The translations under genes were made by a program, and so were the position numbers. From positions 32,580-96,579 of the forward strand of contig MPNQ01000011.1 of the NCBI GenBank assembly GCA_002239105.1: a stretch of 64,000 nt of DNA, written 5' to 3'. Below, one piece after another: positions 8,099-16,207 of this stretch. Every line of letters starts with the position of its first letter. The first letter of the stretch is position 1. This DNA comes from a marine group bacterium Sva0996 bin134 (GTDB lineage: Bacteria; Actinomycetota; Acidimicrobiia; Acidimicrobiales; Bin134). The notes beneath the pieces were generated by a model. The model was not told the DNA's origin. It ran no database searches and saw only the letters and a program-made list of their open reading frames with translations.

Positions 8099-9238
8099 AT
8101 GAGTGGAATTGAAGCGAGAGAGCTTCTCGCTTTGCGACTCGGTATAGATCGGGCAGGACGGACTCCGATTGCGACCCAGATAGCCGAGCAACTGACCTCG
8201 AGGGTCGCTTCCCGTGTCCTGGTGGCGGGAGACCGGCTTCCAGCGATGAGAGAGGTAGCCGACCACCTTGAGGTCAATGTACACACGGTACGTGCGGCCT
8301 ACGCCCAGCTCGCGTCCGACGACGTCATAGCCATGCAACGGGGCAGCCGCGCCGTGGTGCTGGGATACGACGTCAACACTGCTCGTTCAGGCCGAGCCAG
8401 CGCCCCCACGTTCATGATCGGCGTCATGGTGCCTCAGTTCTCCGACTACTACGCCGAGTTCCTTCAGGCGGTAGCGCAATCGGCAGAAATCGAGGGCTGG
8501 CTGCCAGTCATTTGCCAAACAAGACAGTACGAGACTCGGACCGTGGCGCGTTACGTAGACCAGATGGTGAGCCGCGGCGTGGATGGATTGATCGCATTGC
8601 ACTACGAGACACCTGACGACACCGAGACAACGGCGGTGTTGGCGAAAGCCGCAGATCTCTTGCCCTTGGTGTTTGTCGATAGCGCCCACCTCGACTTTGG
8701 CCATCAGATCATGGTGGATCGCTTCGCCGGCTCTTTGGAGGCGACAAAACACCTCCTAGACCATGGCCATCAGCGAGTCGCCTTCATCTCGACCCCGATT
8801 GGATGGAGTTCGGCCAGCCAACTCCGCCAGGGGTATGTGCAAGCGCTTGAGGAAGCAGGATTCGTGCCCGAATCCGATCTTGTTGTCGCCGCGGAGGACA
8901 TGTCGCTAGATGCCGGCGCGAAGGCGGCGGCGAGCCTGATGCTGCTCGACGATCCCCCGGAGGCGATCTTCTGCGCTGGGGACATCCTTGCCTTGGGCGC
9001 CCTTCAGCACCTGCACGCCATGCAGCAGCGAGTGCCCGAAGACGTGAGCATCATGGGCTACGGCGAATTGCCATTCTCGTCGTTGGCAGGTCCGCCACTT
9101 TCGTCATCCCGCCTTCCTGCCCGCGAACTAGCCGAACTTGCTGCTTCCACTCTCCGCGACGCCATTGACGGCGGCGAGCGCACGCAAACCGGACCGATTC
9201 AAACCTCCCTGATAACACGGCGGTCTTGTGGCTGCTGA
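8099..9238 (+). CDS. GntR-type winged-helix regulator with LacI/periplasmic-binding-like sensor domain
   Basis: A 379-residue regulator. Residues about 20-90 form a GntR winged helix (QIAEQLTSRVASRVLVAGDR, LPAMREVADHLEVNVHTVRA). Residues about 105-370 resemble the LacI-type sugar/nucleoside-binding fold, with GVMVPQFSDYYAEFLQAV near the N-lobe and FCAGDILALGALQHL in the C-lobe. This AraR-like combination senses a small ligand and controls nearby transport and catabolic genes. The ligand is probably that of the downstream transporter and phosphorylase. The gene has its own promoter with a perfect inverted repeat overlapping the -35 region (8046-8081) and is 50 bp upstream of the binding-protein gene. 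Confidence 0.87.
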   Translation: MSGIEARELLALRLGIDRAGRTPIATQIAEQLTSRVASRVLVAGDRLPAMREVADHLEVNVHTVRAAYAQLASDDVIAMQRGSRAVVLGYDVNTARSGRASAPTFMIGVMVPQFSDYYAEFLQAVAQSAEIEGWLPVICQTRQYETRTVARYVDQMVSRGVDGLIALHYETPDDTETTAVLAKAADLLPLVFVDSAHLDFGHQIMVDRFAGSLEATKHLLDHGHQRVAFISTPIGWSSASQLRQGYVQALEEAGFVPESDLVVAAEDMSLDAGAKAAASLMLLDDPPEAIFCAGDILALGALQHLHAMQQRVPEDVSIMGYGELPFSSLAGPPLSSSRLPARELAELAASTLRDAIDGGERTQTGPIQTSLITRRSCGC

Positions 9239-9288
9239 TAACCCCTCCGAGTGAAGTACGCAGCTTTGCCGGGCCGAAAGGAAGCCCA

Positions 9289-10395
9289 ATGAACCCAAAG
9301 AAACTGCTCATCATGTGGTTGGCGATCCTGGCTTTGCTAGCTATGGCAGCGTCTGCCTGCGGCAACGATGACGATGCCCCGGCAACAAGCGAACCCGAAC
9401 CCACCGTCGCGACCAGTGAACCCGAGCCAGAGCCCGAGCCAACCTCCGAGCCAGAGCCCGAGCCAACCTCCGAGCCAGAGCCCGAGCCAACGCAGCGAGA
9501 AATGCAAGACGTCTCCCTGCGGTTGCCTTGGTTCCCGAGCGCTCAGTTCGCAGGCTCGTACGTCGCAGCGGCCAAGGGCTTCTTTGAGGAAGAAGGGCTG
9601 AACGTCACCATCAATCCCGGGGGGTTCGACGTCAACAGCATCACTCTCGTGGCCGCAGGCTCAGATGACTTCGGCTTGCACGACACGAACTCGCTGCTCT
9701 TCGCGGCTGTCGAAGAAATTCCCCTCGTGACGGTAGCGACCTATCTTCACGCTCACCCCGGTGCGATCATGTCGCTGGAGTCTTCAGGCTTTGAGTCATT
9801 GTCCGATCTAGTGGGTGCCACCATCGGCTTCCAAGAGGGTGGCCCGTGGCAGCTCACCCAGGCCATGCTCACCCAGAACGGAGTCGATCCAGATTCTCTC
9901 AATCAGGTTGCAGTCGGCTTCGACCTCACACCATTGTTTGAGGGCGACATCGATCTGCTAACGGTGTTTTCCACCAACGAGCCAGTCCTGGCCGAGCTGC
10001 AAGGATTCTCAGTGGATGTCTTCATTCCCTACAACTACGGGGTGCAAACATCTGCCAATGCGCTCTTCACCACCACCAGTTTCAGGCAAGACAACCCTGA
10101 GGTGGTGTGCGGGATGGTTCGGGCCATGGCCAGGGGCTGGCAATACGCATTCGACAACCCGGAAGAAGCGGTCGAAATTATCGTGGCCGTCGACCCCGAT
10201 AACCTCACGGTCGAAAAGGAGTCGGCATCACTCGAAGCAGTTCGACCGAGTGTCCTCTCCGAATCCGCTCTCGCTGACGGAATCGGGACGATGACCGCCG
10301 AGCGGTGGCAAACCGTCGATGAAGTGCTCCGCCAGTATGGTGGACTCGAAGCAGACATCGACCTGGCAAACGTCTACGACGACTACTGCTTCTGA
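9289..10395 (+). CDS. NitT/TauT-type (NMT1/THI5-like) ABC substrate-binding lipoprotein
   Basis: A 368-residue lipoprotein. It has a signal sequence with lipobox MAASAC, a 30-residue Glu-Pro-rich linker made of EPEPEPTS repeats, then an NMT1/SsuA-like binding domain: VSLRLPWFPSAQFAGSYVAA, KGFFEEEGLNVTINPGG, and GATIGFQEGGPWQLTQAML. Relatives bind pyrimidine thiamine precursors, riboflavin, taurine or nucleobases. The start at ATG 9289 is set by an AAAGGAAG Shine-Dalgarno. An upstream in-frame start at 9226 is rejected because it would precede the signal peptide. It is followed by a hairpin and then the uridine phosphorylase, ATPase and permease genes. Confidence 0.88.
   Translation: MNPKKLLIMWLAILALLAMAASACGNDDDAPATSEPEPTVATSEPEPEPEPTSEPEPEPTSEPEPEPTQREMQDVSLRLPWFPSAQFAGSYVAAAKGFFEEEGLNVTINPGGFDVNSITLVAAGSDDFGLHDTNSLLFAAVEEIPLVTVATYLHAHPGAIMSLESSGFESLSDLVGATIGFQEGGPWQLTQAMLTQNGVDPDSLNQVAVGFDLTPLFEGDIDLLTVFSTNEPVLAELQGFSVDVFIPYNYGVQTSANALFTTTSFRQDNPEVVCGMVRAMARGWQYAFDNPEEAVEIIVAVDPDNLTVEKESASLEAVRPSVLSESALADGIGTMTAERWQTVDEVLRQYGGLEADIDLANVYDDYCF
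9424..9492 (+). repeat. 24-bp tandem repeat coding for a Glu-Pro linker
   Basis: Two exact copies of a 24-bp unit beginning GAGCCAGAGCCCGAGCC (9424-9447 and 9448-9471) plus a third 21-base partial copy. They encode the EPEPEPTS linker between the lipid anchor and the binding domain. Copy number may vary between strains through slippage. Confidence 0.9.
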
Positions 10396-10396
10396 G

Positions 10397-10414
10397 AATT
10401 CCCCTCCGGGAATT
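10397..10414 (+). promoter_or_regulatory. Intergenic stem-loop after the binding-protein gene
   Basis: AATTCCC-CTCC-GGGAATT forms a perfect 7-bp stem with a 4-base loop one base after the TGA at 10393-10395. No T-tract follows, so I read it as an RNA-stabilising or attenuating hairpin within the operon, not a full terminator. Such hairpins often keep binding-protein mRNA more abundant than the downstream transport genes. Confidence 0.5.
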
Positions 10415-10478
10415 GTGTGGTCGGTGCAACCGGTGGCATTGGCCACGCAATTTCTAGGCTCAAGCGAGAGGAGCCTTC

Positions 10479-11261
10479 GTGGCGATTCTGGACAAGAATG
10501 CAAGAACGCGCCACGCCCGGCAGTACCACCTCCATGTGAGTCCCGGCGACATCGGGAAATACGTGCTGCTGCCAGGAGATCCGGCTCGCGTATCCATGAT
10601 CGCTCAACACTTGGACGACCCAAGCGAGGTCGCCTTCCATCGCGAATACCGAACCGTCACCGGGCACTTCCGAGGAATCGAGGTCAGCGGCACGTCGACG
10701 GGAATCGGATGTCCATCCGCAGCCATTGCGGTTGAGGAGTTGGCCAACGTAGGGGCAACGCACTTCATCCGAGTAGGCAGCAGTGCCGCCTACCGTCCCG
10801 AAATTGCCCAGGGCGATCTGATCGTCAACACGGCGACAATGCGACTCGACGGCACCAGCGCGGCCTACGTAGACCCAGGATTCCCGGCAGTGGCCGATCA
10901 CTTCCTGGTTCGGCATCTAATCGATGCCGCTCGAGACCTTGCCATCGAACGCGGATTCAAAGTGCATGTGGGCGTCAACGCATCAAGCGATGCGTTCTAC
11001 GCCGAGACCCCTGAGTTCGTCGAACAGCTCCAGAAACACCGCATCTCCAATGTGGAGATGGAGAGTTCAGCCATATTCACCGTCGCGCATTTGAGGGGAC
11101 TGTTCGGGGCAATGGTCTGTGCCGTGTCCTACAACTATATGCGGCCCGACGAAGTCGACTTCGAGGGCGAGAACAACGCTCTTGTAGAGGGTTGGGACAA
11201 TGCGATTGCCGTGGCGCTCGAGGCAGTTGCCCGCTACGAGGCAGACCAAAACATGCCATGA
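10479..11261 (+). CDS. udp: Uridine phosphorylase-like nucleoside phosphorylase
   Basis: A 260-residue PNP_UDP_1 family enzyme, which splits a (deoxy)nucleoside with phosphate into base and (deoxy)ribose-1-phosphate. Seen motifs: LLPGDPARV (phosphate site), STGIGCPSAAIAVEELA, FIRVGSSAAY and the C-terminal NVEMESSAIFTVA, which carries the nucleoside-binding E-M-E residues. The length fits Udp. GTG 10479 follows a strong GAGAGGAG Shine-Dalgarno. The stop overlaps the ATPase start (ATGA at 11258-11261), so the phosphorylase is translationally coupled to the transporter. This supports a nucleoside as the transported substrate, although the exact base specificity is inferred. Confidence 0.87.
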   Translation: MAILDKNARTRHARQYHLHVSPGDIGKYVLLPGDPARVSMIAQHLDDPSEVAFHREYRTVTGHFRGIEVSGTSTGIGCPSAAIAVEELANVGATHFIRVGSSAAYRPEIAQGDLIVNTATMRLDGTSAAYVDPGFPAVADHFLVRHLIDAARDLAIERGFKVHVGVNASSDAFYAETPEFVEQLQKHRISNVEMESSAIFTVAHLRGLFGAMVCAVSYNYMRPDEVDFEGENNALVEGWDNAIAVALEAVARYEADQNMP

Positions 11262-12067
11262 CCAGCAGCGGGGGGATCGCGATTGATGGCGTCAGCATGC
11301 AGTTCAACGGCAGCCAAGGCGCAAGAGCGCTCGACGGGATCGATCTGAGAATCTCCGCCGGGGAATTCGTCGCAATCGTCGGGCCCTCGGGATGCGGAAA
11401 GTCGACGTTGCTCCGGATCGTGGGTGGGCTGTTGGAGCCGACTTCGGGACATGTGAACGTCGGCGGAAAGACATCGAGCCAGGCGAGACGCGACGTTGAG
11501 TTCGGATTCGTCTTCCAGCAGCCGACCCTTTTTCCGTGGCTTCGAGTCCTCGGCAACGTTCTATTGCCAGACCGCGTCCTTGGTCGTCGCAACCCGAACA
11601 ACGGACCCAACAGCAAAGACATCGCGCGGGAGCTTCTGCGCGATGTCGGTCTGGAAGGGTTTGAAGACCATTACCCAGCCCAGATCTCAGGAGGCATGCA
11701 GCAACGAGTAGCGCTGGCGCGAGCGCTCAGCTATGGACCCAACATCTTGCTGATGGACGAGCCCTTTGGCGCACTCGACGAGTTCACCCGTGACCGGCTC
11801 AACCTGCAACTTCTTGAAGTCTGCAACAAGACCGGCTCCACCGTGCTCTTTGTCACGCACAGCATTCAAGAGGCGATCTTCCTGGCCGACCGGGTCGTGA
11901 TGCTCAGCCCCAGACCGGGACGCATCACTCGGATCGCGGAGGTGCCGTTCCCGAAACCTCGAACCCTCGAAATCCGCTATGAACCCGAGTTTGGCGCGCT
12001 AGCGGGCGAGCTTCGGGGACTCCTCGAGGGCGACGACGATGTCGAGTTGGCGCTGAACGGGCCATGA
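11258..12067 (+). CDS. ABC transporter ATP-binding protein (NitT/TauT type)
   Basis: A 269-residue ATPase with Walker A GPSGCGKST, Q-loop FVFQQPTLFPW, signature SGGMQQRVALARAL, Walker B ILLMDEPFGALD, and switch His in FVTHSIQEA. The Q-loop and FPW sequence match the SsuB/TauB/ThiZ group. ATG 11258 is coupled by ATGA to the phosphorylase stop. The longer frame from 11192 lies inside the phosphorylase gene and is rejected. It powers the permease encoded next, again with an ATGA overlap at 12064-12067. Confidence 0.9.
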   Translation: MTSSGGIAIDGVSMQFNGSQGARALDGIDLRISAGEFVAIVGPSGCGKSTLLRIVGGLLEPTSGHVNVGGKTSSQARRDVEFGFVFQQPTLFPWLRVLGNVLLPDRVLGRRNPNNGPNSKDIARELLRDVGLEGFEDHYPAQISGGMQQRVALARALSYGPNILLMDEPFGALDEFTRDRLNLQLLEVCNKTGSTVLFVTHSIQEAIFLADRVVMLSPRPGRITRIAEVPFPKPRTLEIRYEPEFGALAGELRGLLEGDDDVELALNGP

Positions 12068-12858
12068 GGATCATCCGCAAACGCAGCCGTGTTATCGACG
12101 TATTGCTCAGGGTCTTGCCCTCGGTCGCGATCTTCGCCCTCTGCCTCGTCGCTTGGGAGTTGTGGGTCAATATTCGAGACGTTCCCGCCTATCTCTATCC
12201 GAGTCCATCCGACATCGGGAGAGAACTGCGAGACGAGGGTCTGGCGCTTGCCGTGGACGACCTCCGCTGGACCATGATCGAGGCGGTTCTGGGATTTCTC
12301 CTCGGCAGCGCGGTCGCCCTTTGCACCGCGGTCGTGTTCGTACACGCAAAGTTCCTTGAACGGGTGTTCTTTCCCTGGGCAATCGTATTGCAGACAGTGC
12401 CAATCGTCGCGGTGGCACCGCTGCTAACCATCTGGTTCGGTTTCACACTCACTCCCAAGGTGCTGATCGCCGCGCTGATCTGCTTCTTCCCCGTGCTCGT
12501 CAATGCATCCAAGGGCCTGCGGTCGATCAGCAGTCAGGCCGTTGAGCTCATGAGCATCTTGTCGGCAAGCAAGTGGTCGCTCTTTTGGCGGGTGCGCATT
12601 CCGAGCTCCCTTCCCTATATCTTCGCCGGGCTGAAGGTCGCTTCTACGCTGTCGGTGATCGGTGCAATCGTCGCCGAGTTCACCGGGGCTGACCGAGGGA
12701 TCGGCTTCGTCATCATCCAAGCCAGCTACCGCCTTGACACCCGGCTGATGTTCGCCGGAATCGCCCTCTCCTCAGCGGCCGGGGTTGTCTTCTTCAACAT
12801 CATCGGAGCACTCGAGCGCCTCGCCCTTCGATGGCCAGATGCCCGGCTCGAACGGTGA
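12064..12858 (+). CDS. ABC transporter permease (NitT/TauT type)
   Basis: A 264-residue inner-membrane permease with about six transmembrane helices. Diagnostic pieces: AYLYPSPSDIGRELRDEG after helix 1, TPKVLIAALICFFPVLVNASKGLRS (EAA-like loop partner of the ATPase), and KWSLFWRVRIPSSLPYIFAGLK. It resembles SsuC, ThiX and RibX. It is the last gene of the regulator, binding protein, phosphorylase, ATPase, permease cluster, with no obvious second permease nearby. That fits the homodimeric permeases of this class. Confidence 0.88.
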   Translation: MRIIRKRSRVIDVLLRVLPSVAIFALCLVAWELWVNIRDVPAYLYPSPSDIGRELRDEGLALAVDDLRWTMIEAVLGFLLGSAVALCTAVVFVHAKFLERVFFPWAIVLQTVPIVAVAPLLTIWFGFTLTPKVLIAALICFFPVLVNASKGLRSISSQAVELMSILSASKWSLFWRVRIPSSLPYIFAGLKVASTLSVIGAIVAEFTGADRGIGFVIIQASYRLDTRLMFAGIALSSAAGVVFFNIIGALERLALRWPDARLER

Positions 12859-12913
12859 CCTAGCTGCCGCGCCAAACCGCCGGGGGGATGGCAGACCCGA
12901 CAAAATAAAACCC

Positions 12914-13828
12914 ATGCCCACCCTCTCAGTAACCCTTCCGTCGTTCGGCCCCATCTTTCGAGACAACAACTTCCACCAGATCGCCGACCTCGCCAAGATG
13001 GCCGAGCAAGCCGGAGTCGACCGCATCATGCTCACCGACCACGTCGTCATGGGCGAACACACCGACCGCTACCCCTACGGCCCCTTCCCATTTCCTCCAG
13101 AGACTGCTTGGCTCGAGCCCCTGGCCTCCCTAGCCCACATGGCCGCCGTCACCTCACAGGTTCGGTTCAGCACCAAAATCCTCATCGCCCCCCTTCGCCC
13201 CGCCGCGGTGCTGGCCAAGACCCTGGCCACCATGGACGTGCTTTCGCAGGGCCGCCTCGAAGTAGGCGTGGGCACCGGCTGGCAACGGGAGGAATACGAA
13301 GCCGCTGGTGTCCCCTGGAACCAGCGAGGCCAGCGCCTCACCGACACCATCGCCGCCTGCCAAACGCTGTGGCGGGACTCCCCCGCCTCGTTCCACTCAT
13401 CCACCGTCAACTTCGACAACATCTGGTGCGAGCCCAAGCCGGCCCAGCCCGATGGCATCCCCATCTGGGTGGCCGGGGCCCTCCATCCCAACAACCTGGC
13501 CCGCCTCGTCGAACACGCCAGCGGCTGGATCCCGCCCCCCTACGCCGACCTCCACGAGCTGACCGACGGAGTACACACCCTCCAAGACGCCCTGGCCGCC
13601 GCCGGCCGCAACCTCGACGGGTTCGGCATCCAGGGCGACATCGACGCCGTGATCGACGAAAACGACCGACCGTCCATCCGGGCCAGCATGGATGCCTCCC
13701 CCCAGTGGGTGGACGCCGGCGCCACCACCATCAACGTGGTGATGTCCCTGTTCTGCTGGCGCATGGACCGAGCCCAAGGGTGGTTCGACGACCTCGCAGA
13801 AAGTTGGGCCGCCCTCGATCTGGGGTAA
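12914..13828 (+). CDS. LLM-class F420-dependent oxidoreductase
   Basis: A 304-residue luciferase-like enzyme. It starts MPTLSVTLPSFGP and contains DRIMLTDHVVMGEH, TKILIAPLRPAAVLAKTLAT, QGRLEVGVGTGWQREEYEA and PIWVAGALHPNNLARLVEHA, typical of TIGR-type F420-linked LLM enzymes of actinobacteria. Hydride transfer from F420H2 is the expected chemistry; the substrate is unknown. A longer frame from 12785 overlaps the permease gene and is rejected. It is convergent with the GDPD gene, 15 bp from its stop. Confidence 0.87.
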   Translation: MPTLSVTLPSFGPIFRDNNFHQIADLAKMAEQAGVDRIMLTDHVVMGEHTDRYPYGPFPFPPETAWLEPLASLAHMAAVTSQVRFSTKILIAPLRPAAVLAKTLATMDVLSQGRLEVGVGTGWQREEYEAAGVPWNQRGQRLTDTIAACQTLWRDSPASFHSSTVNFDNIWCEPKPAQPDGIPIWVAGALHPNNLARLVEHASGWIPPPYADLHELTDGVHTLQDALAAAGRNLDGFGIQGDIDAVIDENDRPSIRASMDASPQWVDAGATTINVVMSLFCWRMDRAQGWFDDLAESWAALDLG

Positions 13829-13843
13829 TCCAACTGGAGCGAA

Positions 13844-15103
13844 TCAGGGGATATCGCCGTCGGCTCGGAAGCGCTCGACCGCTTCCGCGGGCCGGCCGGC
13901 GATGACGCCGTCTACCGGCAAATCGATGAGCTCGGCGTAGTAGTCGGGGTGCTCTTGGTAGTCCTCGTTGGGCCACACCCATACCGCTAGGCCTTCGTCG
14001 GCGGCTTTGCCCAGAAGATCGGGAGTGAGCACGTCGAGGCCACTGAAGGATGGGGGCACCTGCAAAATGAGGTCGTTGGGGTGCAGGGGGACCGACGCAA
14101 AGGCCCACGCCGGTAGGGCATCCTGGCCGGGGCTGGTAACGACCTCGGGGGCCAGCTCCCGGAATCCGACCAGCGCCTCGTCTCTGAACGAGACCACCAC
14201 CACCGAGTTGGTGCGGCCCAACTCCTCGATGTCGGCAGCCAGCACTGCTGCCATCTCGAGAATGAAGTCGATGTCGTCTTCACCGTCGTCGCCCGCGGGG
14301 GTCTTGATCTCCACGTCCAGCACGTGCTCGGGAAACGCCTCTGCTACCGCTCGGAATGTCTCGATCCTGAAGTCGTCAGGGCCGTATCCCGCAGGAGGGT
14401 CGATGTCGCCGGAACGGATGCCCCGATAGGTGTAAGCCTCGGGGGCGAGGTCGTGGCTGGGCCATTCCTCCGACCACCAGTAGCCGTTGTCGAGCGCCTG
14501 AATCTCCTCGTAGGTCATGTCCCTGACCCGTCCGGTTCCCTCGGTTGTGCGATCGACCGTGTCGTCGTGGTGCACCACCAGCACCCGGTCGGCCGTCATC
14601 TGCAAGTCCATCTCCAGCACGTCCACACCCGCGTAAGCCGCCTGGGAGAAGGCATACATGGTGGAGTGAGGCCATGAGCGATCGCCGCCGGCGTGGCCGA
14701 TGACCAGCGGCCGCCCCAGCGCCAACAACTCGCTAACCGTGCTGGCCGCCGGAGTCGGGACCGGGGGGAGCAAGGCTGTTTCCTCGCTTTCAGCCTCCTG
14801 CACGTCATCGGCAACCGGCGTCGGTTCGCTAGTCGGCTGCTCAGCCGGGGTGGCGGCCACCGTGGGTTCTGGGGTCGGCTCCGGTTCGGCGCGATCCCCC
14901 ACCACAGACTCAGGTGTGGCCGACATCGTCTCAGTAGGAACTACCTCAGTGGGGGAAGAAGCAGGTGGAGCAGTAGCCACCTCTGCGCTCGGAACAGACT
15001 CGTCCCCTCCACCGCATGCTGCCAACAACGCTCCCACCATGATCAACGTCAGCAATGCGAGAGCAGGTGGCAACGACGCCGCTGTACTCGGCAATCGATG
15101 CAC
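13844..15103 (-). CDS. Glycerophosphodiester phosphodiesterase-like lipoprotein
   Basis: A 419-residue protein. The signal peptide ends at lipobox LLAAC; a Pro/Glu/Thr-rich tether covers about residues 35-120. A GDPD TIM barrel follows, with VIGHAGGDRSWPHSTMYAF, DVLEMDLQMTAD, VVHHDDTVDRTTEGTG, VLDVEIKTP and VWVWPNEDY. GDPDs hydrolyse glycerophosphodiesters to glycerol-3-phosphate. The usual HRG and PENT motifs appear as HAGG and PHST, so the catalytic surroundings are modified; the remaining Glu, Asp and His metal/catalytic residues are present. GTG 15103 is preceded by TAGGAT (15110-15115, minus strand) at 6 bases. It probably acts at the outer face of the membrane. Confidence 0.85.
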   Translation of the reverse strand: MHRLPSTAASLPPALALLTLIMVGALLAACGGGDESVPSAEVATAPPASSPTEVVPTETMSATPESVVGDRAEPEPTPEPTVAATPAEQPTSEPTPVADDVQEAESEETALLPPVPTPAASTVSELLALGRPLVIGHAGGDRSWPHSTMYAFSQAAYAGVDVLEMDLQMTADRVLVVHHDDTVDRTTEGTGRVRDMTYEEIQALDNGYWWSEEWPSHDLAPEAYTYRGIRSGDIDPPAGYGPDDFRIETFRAVAEAFPEHVLDVEIKTPAGDDGEDDIDFILEMAAVLAADIEELGRTNSVVVVSFRDEALVGFRELAPEVVTSPGQDALPAWAFASVPLHPNDLILQVPPSFSGLDVLTPDLLGKAADEGLAVWVWPNEDYQEHPDYYAELIDLPVDGVIAGRPAEAVERFRADGDIP

Positions 15104-15152
15104 GCAGAAATCCTAGGCGTTCTCCAGGAAACTCGCCGCGACTAGCGAGCCC

Positions 15153-15797
15153 CTAGTACTGAGGGGCTACTACCACCCCGTCGCGCATGGAGCCGGTGAC
15201 CTCGGTGCGGGTTGCGCAGCAGTGGCCGGTCTCGTTCATGCTCATCAGCATTCGCCGGTCCTCGTCCACCCACAATCGGCAGATGCCGGTGTAGGACACA
15301 TGGAGGTGGACCCGCTCCGACGCCATCACCAGCTCAGACACAACCCGGTTGATCACACCTCCATGGCATGCCACCGCGATGTGCTGACCGGGCTGGGCCT
15401 CGCACAACCGCTCGAACGCAGCGATTACCCGCTTGTGGAACTCTTCGGGAGTATCCCAGCCGATGGCGGCATAGTCCCCGGCTCGAATGGCCTCGTAGTA
15501 CTCCCCGCCCTCGGTTGACAGGAGCTCGGTGGGTAGGTACCGCTTGGAGTTGCGGTCGATCTCGGTGAAGTCCTCTTCGAGCTCGACCTCCATGCCCAAC
15601 CGGGCGGCCAGCGGCTCGATGGTCTCGATGGCCCGCCGCTTGGTGCTGGAGATGATGTGGTCGAAGGGCTCGTGCTCCAACCAGTCGGCCAGTCGCTCGG
15701 CCTGCCATTTCCCCAATTCGCTGAGCCCGGGATCGGCAACCTTGTCGGTGTTCCACTCCCGTTCGGGCTGGCCGTGGCGGATAAAAGCGATCTGCAC
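15153..15797 (-). CDS. Histidine phosphatase family protein (phosphoglycerate mutase-like)
   Basis: 214 residues beginning MQIAFIRHGQPEREWN with the catalytic RHG motif. It continues with DPGLSELGKWQAERLADWL, SSTKRRAIETIEPLA, and the second catalytic region IAVACHGGVINRVVSELV. The family transfers phosphate through a phosphohistidine; the substrate is not predictable. The GTG start at 15797 has TAGGGT (15804-15809, minus strand) 6 bases upstream and faces the divergent gene at 15820 across only 22 bp. Confidence 0.87.
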   Translation of the reverse strand: MQIAFIRHGQPEREWNTDKVADPGLSELGKWQAERLADWLEHEPFDHIISSTKRRAIETIEPLAARLGMEVELEEDFTEIDRNSKRYLPTELLSTEGGEYYEAIRAGDYAAIGWDTPEEFHKRVIAAFERLCEAQPGQHIAVACHGGVINRVVSELVMASERVHLHVSYTGICRLWVDEDRRMLMSMNETGHCCATRTEVTGSMRDGVVVAPQY

Positions 15798-15803
15798 CCC
15801 TAT

Positions 15804-15813
15804 ACCCTACGCT
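15804..15813. promoter_or_regulatory. Bidirectional overlapping -10 boxes, 22-bp divergent intergenic region
   Basis: Plus-strand TACGCT (15808-15813) lies 6 bases before ATG 15820. Minus-strand TAGGGT (15809-15804) lies 6 bases before GTG 15797. They share the TA at 15808-15809. Both transcripts would be leaderless. Confidence 0.55.
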
Positions 15814-15819
15814 GCGCTG

Positions 15820-16185
15820 ATGGACAACAAAGAAGCAGATCGTGTCGCCTGGAACAACATCATGCTGGACGATCCCCCCGACCACGACGACCTGTATCTC
15901 CGGTTCACCAAGCGGGTGTTCTCCGACGTGTGGGCCCGTCCCCGCCTGGGACGCAGGGAGCGTCGCCTCACCACGCTGACCGCCATCGCCGCCACCGGCA
16001 ACGGCGCCATCTTGCCCTTCCACATGAAGCCGGCCCTCGAGGCGGGCGATCTCACCACCGACGAGCTGGCCGAGTGGGTAGTGCATCTGGCCCACTACGC
16101 CGGATGGCCGGCCAGCGCCCAGGCCTACACCGCCCTGCGCACGGTGGCCGCCGAACTCGGCCTGGAGTTCGAAGACGACGACTGA
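15820..16185 (+). CDS. Carboxymuconolactone decarboxylase-like (CMD/AhpD fold) protein
   Basis: A 121-residue all-helical protein. WARPRLGRRERRLTTLTAIA followed by ATGNGAILPFHMKPALEAG and AHYAGWPASAQAYTALRTVA matches the CMD family helix-turn-helix core. The catalytic Cys-x-x-Cys of AhpD-type members is absent, so a peroxidase role is unlikely. A lactone decarboxylase or degradative accessory role is possible. The longer open frame to 15529 is antisense to the phosphatase gene and is rejected. ATG 15820 is leaderless by its TACGCT box. Confidence 0.82.
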   Translation: MDNKEADRVAWNNIMLDDPPDHDDLYLRFTKRVFSDVWARPRLGRRERRLTTLTAIAATGNGAILPFHMKPALEAGDLTTDELAEWVVHLAHYAGWPASAQAYTALRTVAAELGLEFEDDD

Positions 16186-16207
16186 CGGAGTCAAGCCCCA
16201 GCCCGCC

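Noticed and set aside
9424..9492. CRISPR-like tandem repeat
   Set aside because: Contiguous 24-bp units in frame, coding for a Glu-Pro linker, with no spacers.
15140..15175. CCCCT/AGGGG inverted repeat near the phosphatase stop as a terminator
   Set aside because: The stem is only 5 bp with no T-tract and overlaps the stop codon; not enough to call.
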